Positions 62,973-64,000 of a DNA stretch of 64,000 bases are shown piece by piece. The notes beneath the pieces are model-generated. The model searched no databases. It was given only the letters and a program-made list of their open reading frames with translations, and was not told where the DNA came from. A program made the position numbers and the translations under genes. The stretch is from Desulfovibrio porci. GTDB taxonomy: Bacteria; Desulfobacterota; Desulfovibrionia; Desulfovibrionales; Desulfovibrionaceae. The DNA lies in NCBI RefSeq assembly GCF_009696265.1, contig NZ_VUMH01000002.1:248001-312000 (forward strand). The letters are read 5' to 3'. Within the stretch, counting starts at the first letter, position 1. Every line of letters begins with the position of its first letter.

Positions 62973-64000
62973 TTACATGGTGGAGCCGGCGGCGGCGCGC
63001 TGCATCTTGATTTCCACCTTTTCGGTGAGACCGGAATAGTACTCGCGCAGAATGACGAGCACTTCCTCGCGGCCGAAGTGATCCGGCACTTCCGCGCCTT
63101 CGGAGAGCATCTTGCGCAGCTTGGTGCCCGACAGGATCACGCGGTCTTCCTTGCTGTGCGGGCAGGTGCGCATGGAGGCCATGCCGTCGCACTTCTTGCA
63201 GTAGAAGGTCCAGTCGATGTTCAGGGGCTCGCAGAGCAGACGTTTGCCTTCCTCGGCGGGTACGGGCATCTTGCGGAAGATTTCCTGGGCTTCAAACATG
63301 CCGTAGAAGTCGCCCACACCGGCGTGGTCGCGGCCCACCAGCAGATTGTTGATGCCGTAGTTCTGACGGAATGTGGCGTGCAGCAGAGCTTCACGCGGAC
63401 CGGCGTAACGCATGTCCAGCGGATAGCCGGCCTGGATCACGAAGTCTTTGACAAAATATTTGTCCACCAAGGTGTCGATGCACTTCACGCGCACTTCGGC
63501 CGGGATGTCGCCGGGCTTCAGGGAGCCCACCAGGGAGTGGATGACCACGCCGTCGCAGACTTCCACGCCGATCTTGGCCAGGTATTCGTGCGAACGGTGC
63601 ATGGGATTGCGCAGCTGCAGGGCGGCCACTTTCTGCCAGCCGCGTTCGTCCATCTTTTCGCGCAGCTGGGCGGGGGTCATGTACACGCCGGGGAACTTTT
63701 CGGGGAATTCGCCCTGCGAGAGAACTTTCACCGGACCGGCGATGTTGTATTCTTTCTGGGCCAGCACCATTTTGACGCCGGGATGGTCATTGGGGGCCAC
63801 TTCCCAGAACTTTTCGGAGTCCGGGCCTTCGCCCTTGAAGACCAGTTCGCATTCCCACTTCTTGTCGGCTTCGGTCATCTCGTAGATTTCTTCCACCTTC
63901 ATGGTGGCCATGACTTCGCCCTTACGGACGAGGGCCACTTCCTGGCCGACCTTCAAATCTTTGGCGTCTTCGGCGGAGATGTCGAGGGTCACCGGCACGG
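62973..64000 (-). CDS. sat: ATP sulfurylase (dissimilatory sulfate adenylyltransferase), N-terminus beyond the window
   Basis: The 342 visible residues are the C-terminal ~80 % of the enzyme that activates sulfate with ATP to adenosine phosphosulfate, the first step of sulfate reduction. The active-site motifs are present: [14 protein letters not shown] (nucleotide-binding QxRNPxHxxH type) and [14 protein letters not shown] zinc-type cluster ([15 protein letters not shown]) follows, found in ATP sulfurylases of sulfate reducers and related bacteria. The frame stays open to the right edge; the GTG at 63996-63998 is an internal Val, not a start. Confidence 0.95.
   Translation of the reverse strand, partial: VPVTLDISAEDAKDLKVGQEVALVRKGEVMATMKVEEIYEMTEADKKWECELVFKGEGPDSEKFWEVAPNDHPGVKMVLAQKEYNIAGPVKVLSQGEFPEKFPGVYMTPAQLREKMDERGWQKVAALQLRNPMHRSHEYLAKIGVEVCDGVVIHSLVGSLKPGDIPAEVRVKCIDTLVDKYFVKDFVIQAGYPLDMRYAGPREALLHATFRQNYGINNLLVGRDHAGVGDFYGMFEAQEIFRKMPVPAEEGKRLLCEPLNIDWTFYCKKCDGMASMRTCPHSKEDRVILSGTKLRKMLSEGAEVPDHFGREEVLVILREYYSGLTEKVEIKMQRAAAGSTM

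Overview
The window comes from a high-GC, anaerobic, sulfate-reducing bacterium of the Desulfovibrio type (family Desulfovibrionaceae). The main evidence is a complete dsrMKJOP operon (membrane complex of dissimilatory sulfite reduction), the end of an ATP sulfurylase gene (sat) at the right edge, an RsbRD-type gene directly upstream of dsrM, a cydAB bd oxidase, and an rpsL-rpsG-fusA operon. No rRNA, tRNA or CRISPR array was recognised. Assignments were made by reading the sequence; no database search was run.

Layout. 1-3320: truncated SulP-type permease and a GAF regulator (minus), then a MltC-like lytic transglycosylase. 3320-6371: a lower-GC islet with a 192-bp MITE-like element, a CD3324-like small regulator, rsgA and a SAM methyltransferase. 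6465-12431: Skp/OmpH-like lipoprotein, YqaA-like membrane protein, a small lipoprotein, cydBA and htpG. 12597-16252: a frameshifted apt, a small membrane protein, an AEC transporter, and a broken hybrid histidine kinase. 16269-20311: a BPL_N-domain protein divergent from valS. 20451-27569: a secreted protein of unknown function, a PTS-EIIC/EAL fusion followed by an OprD-like porin, and a chemoreceptor with a periplasmic CZB-type domain. 27979-32570: rpsL, rpsG, fusA, argJ. 32691-33973: lipoprotein and HtpX.

34099-50782 is the accessory centre of the window. A minus-strand set (alpha-oxoamine synthase, two paralogous glycosyltransferases, polysaccharide deacetylase, asparagine-synthase-type amidotransferase) faces a plus-strand set (PKS-like acyltransferase/ACP/dehydratase-like protein without a recognisable ketosynthase, outer-membrane TolC-like lipoprotein, periplasmic adaptor, Wzx-like flippase, four-cluster ferredoxin and a b-type cytochrome). 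The content suggests a secreted or surface glycoconjugate carrying an acyl-derived amino-ketone. I do not recognise a described system with this gene set, and the product is inference.

50845-64000: rlmN, a structured intergenic region, an HD-domain nucleotidyltransferase-like gene, dsrPOJKM with its upstream RsbRD_N gene, a VKOR/thioredoxin-like membrane protein, a TauE/SafE permease, a small lipoprotein and sat. A dispersed repeat with AGAGCA/TGCTCT ends occurs three times here, twice overlapping a gene's stop codon.
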